In this document: piece after piece, positions 5,983 through 6,191 of the stretch
How the letters are laid out: every line of letters starts with the position of its first letter
Numbering within the stretch: the stretch's first letter is position 1
Origin: Aquisalimonas sp.
Lineage (GTDB): Bacteria > Pseudomonadota > Gammaproteobacteria > Nitrococcales > Aquisalimonadaceae
DNA: 6,191 bases
Assembly (NCBI GenBank): GCA_007127625.1
Contig: SKYZ01000046.1
Span: 1 to 6,191, forward strand
Reading direction: 5' to 3'
Notes under the pieces: generated by a model
Seen by the model: only the letters and a program-made list of their open reading frames with translations
Told to the model about the DNA's origin: nothing
Database searches by the model: none
Translations under genes and position numbers: made by a program

Positions 5983-6191
5983 GTGACCCAGGAATCACTG
6001 ATCTTCGATCTGGGCAAGACCGGGCGCTACGCCCGCGCCCAGGCGCCGGCCGACAATGCCGATCTCACGGACATCCCGGCCGAATTCCGCCGCAGTCAGC
6101 GCGCGGTGATGCCGGAGGTCTCCGAGCTGCAGGTGGTGCGCCACTACACCCGGCTGTCGCAGAAGAACTTCTCCATCGACACCAACTTCTA
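5983..6191 (+). CDS. gcvPB: glycine decarboxylase (P-protein) subunit 2, partial
   Basis: This is the start of the second P-protein chain, which carries the PLP lysine further downstream, beyond the window. Only 69 complete codons plus two bases are present. Translation from GTG 5983 gives MTQESLIFDLGKTGRYARAQ and then the family block VMPEVSELQVVRHYTRLSQK (42-61), followed by NFSIDTNF, where relatives continue into the PLGSCTMKYNP motif. The GTG start is well supported: GGAGG (5972-5976) lies 6 nt upstream and the N terminus matches known GcvPB proteins. The gene is cut by the window edge, not broken. It is the fourth gene of the operon. Confidence 0.95.
   Translation, partial: MTQESLIFDLGKTGRYARAQAPADNADLTDIPAEFRRSQRAVMPEVSELQVVRHYTRLSQKNFSIDTNF

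Overview
The window is GC-rich chromosomal DNA, with G or C at most third codon positions. It most likely comes from a Gammaproteobacterium: GcvT and GcvH align almost without gaps with the E. coli proteins, and there is a classical Fur box. A glycine decarboxylase split into two subunits and rather acidic proteins would fit a haloalkaliphilic purple-sulfur relative (Ectothiorhodospiraceae type), but that placement is inference. All genes are on the + strand, in two functional blocks.

Block 1 (1-2762) is an iron-uptake pair: fbpA, a periplasmic ferric-ion binding protein, and fbpB, a double-domain inner-membrane permease. A Fur box (about 19-38) overlaps a candidate promoter just upstream of fbpA, so transcription should rise when iron is scarce. 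The genes are 2 nt apart. fbpB starts with GTG, has no clear Shine-Dalgarno sequence, and begins inside a strong hairpin, which points to translational coupling and lower permease output. No ATPase gene (fbpC) follows, so the transporter is incomplete within the window.

The 271-nt gap 2763-3033 holds no convincing gene. It has an AT-rich patch with a perfect TATAAT inside a small palindrome, then two possible folded elements (a compact three-way junction and a long imperfect hairpin), then the gcvT ribosome binding site. I do not recognise a glycine riboswitch in it.

Block 2 (3034 to the end) is the glycine-cleavage operon gcvT-gcvH-gcvPA-gcvPB, cut off early in gcvPB. P-protein (PA+PB) decarboxylates glycine, the lipoyl arm of H-protein carries the aminomethyl group, and T-protein passes the carbon to tetrahydrofolate and releases ammonia. 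The lipoamide dehydrogenase (L-protein) is not in the window. An 8-bp hairpin lies between gcvT and gcvH.

The coding content is ordinary and well understood, and I found no new multi-gene system. The least explained parts are the gcvT leader and the structured start of fbpB. All RNA structures here were paired by eye and are hypotheses.
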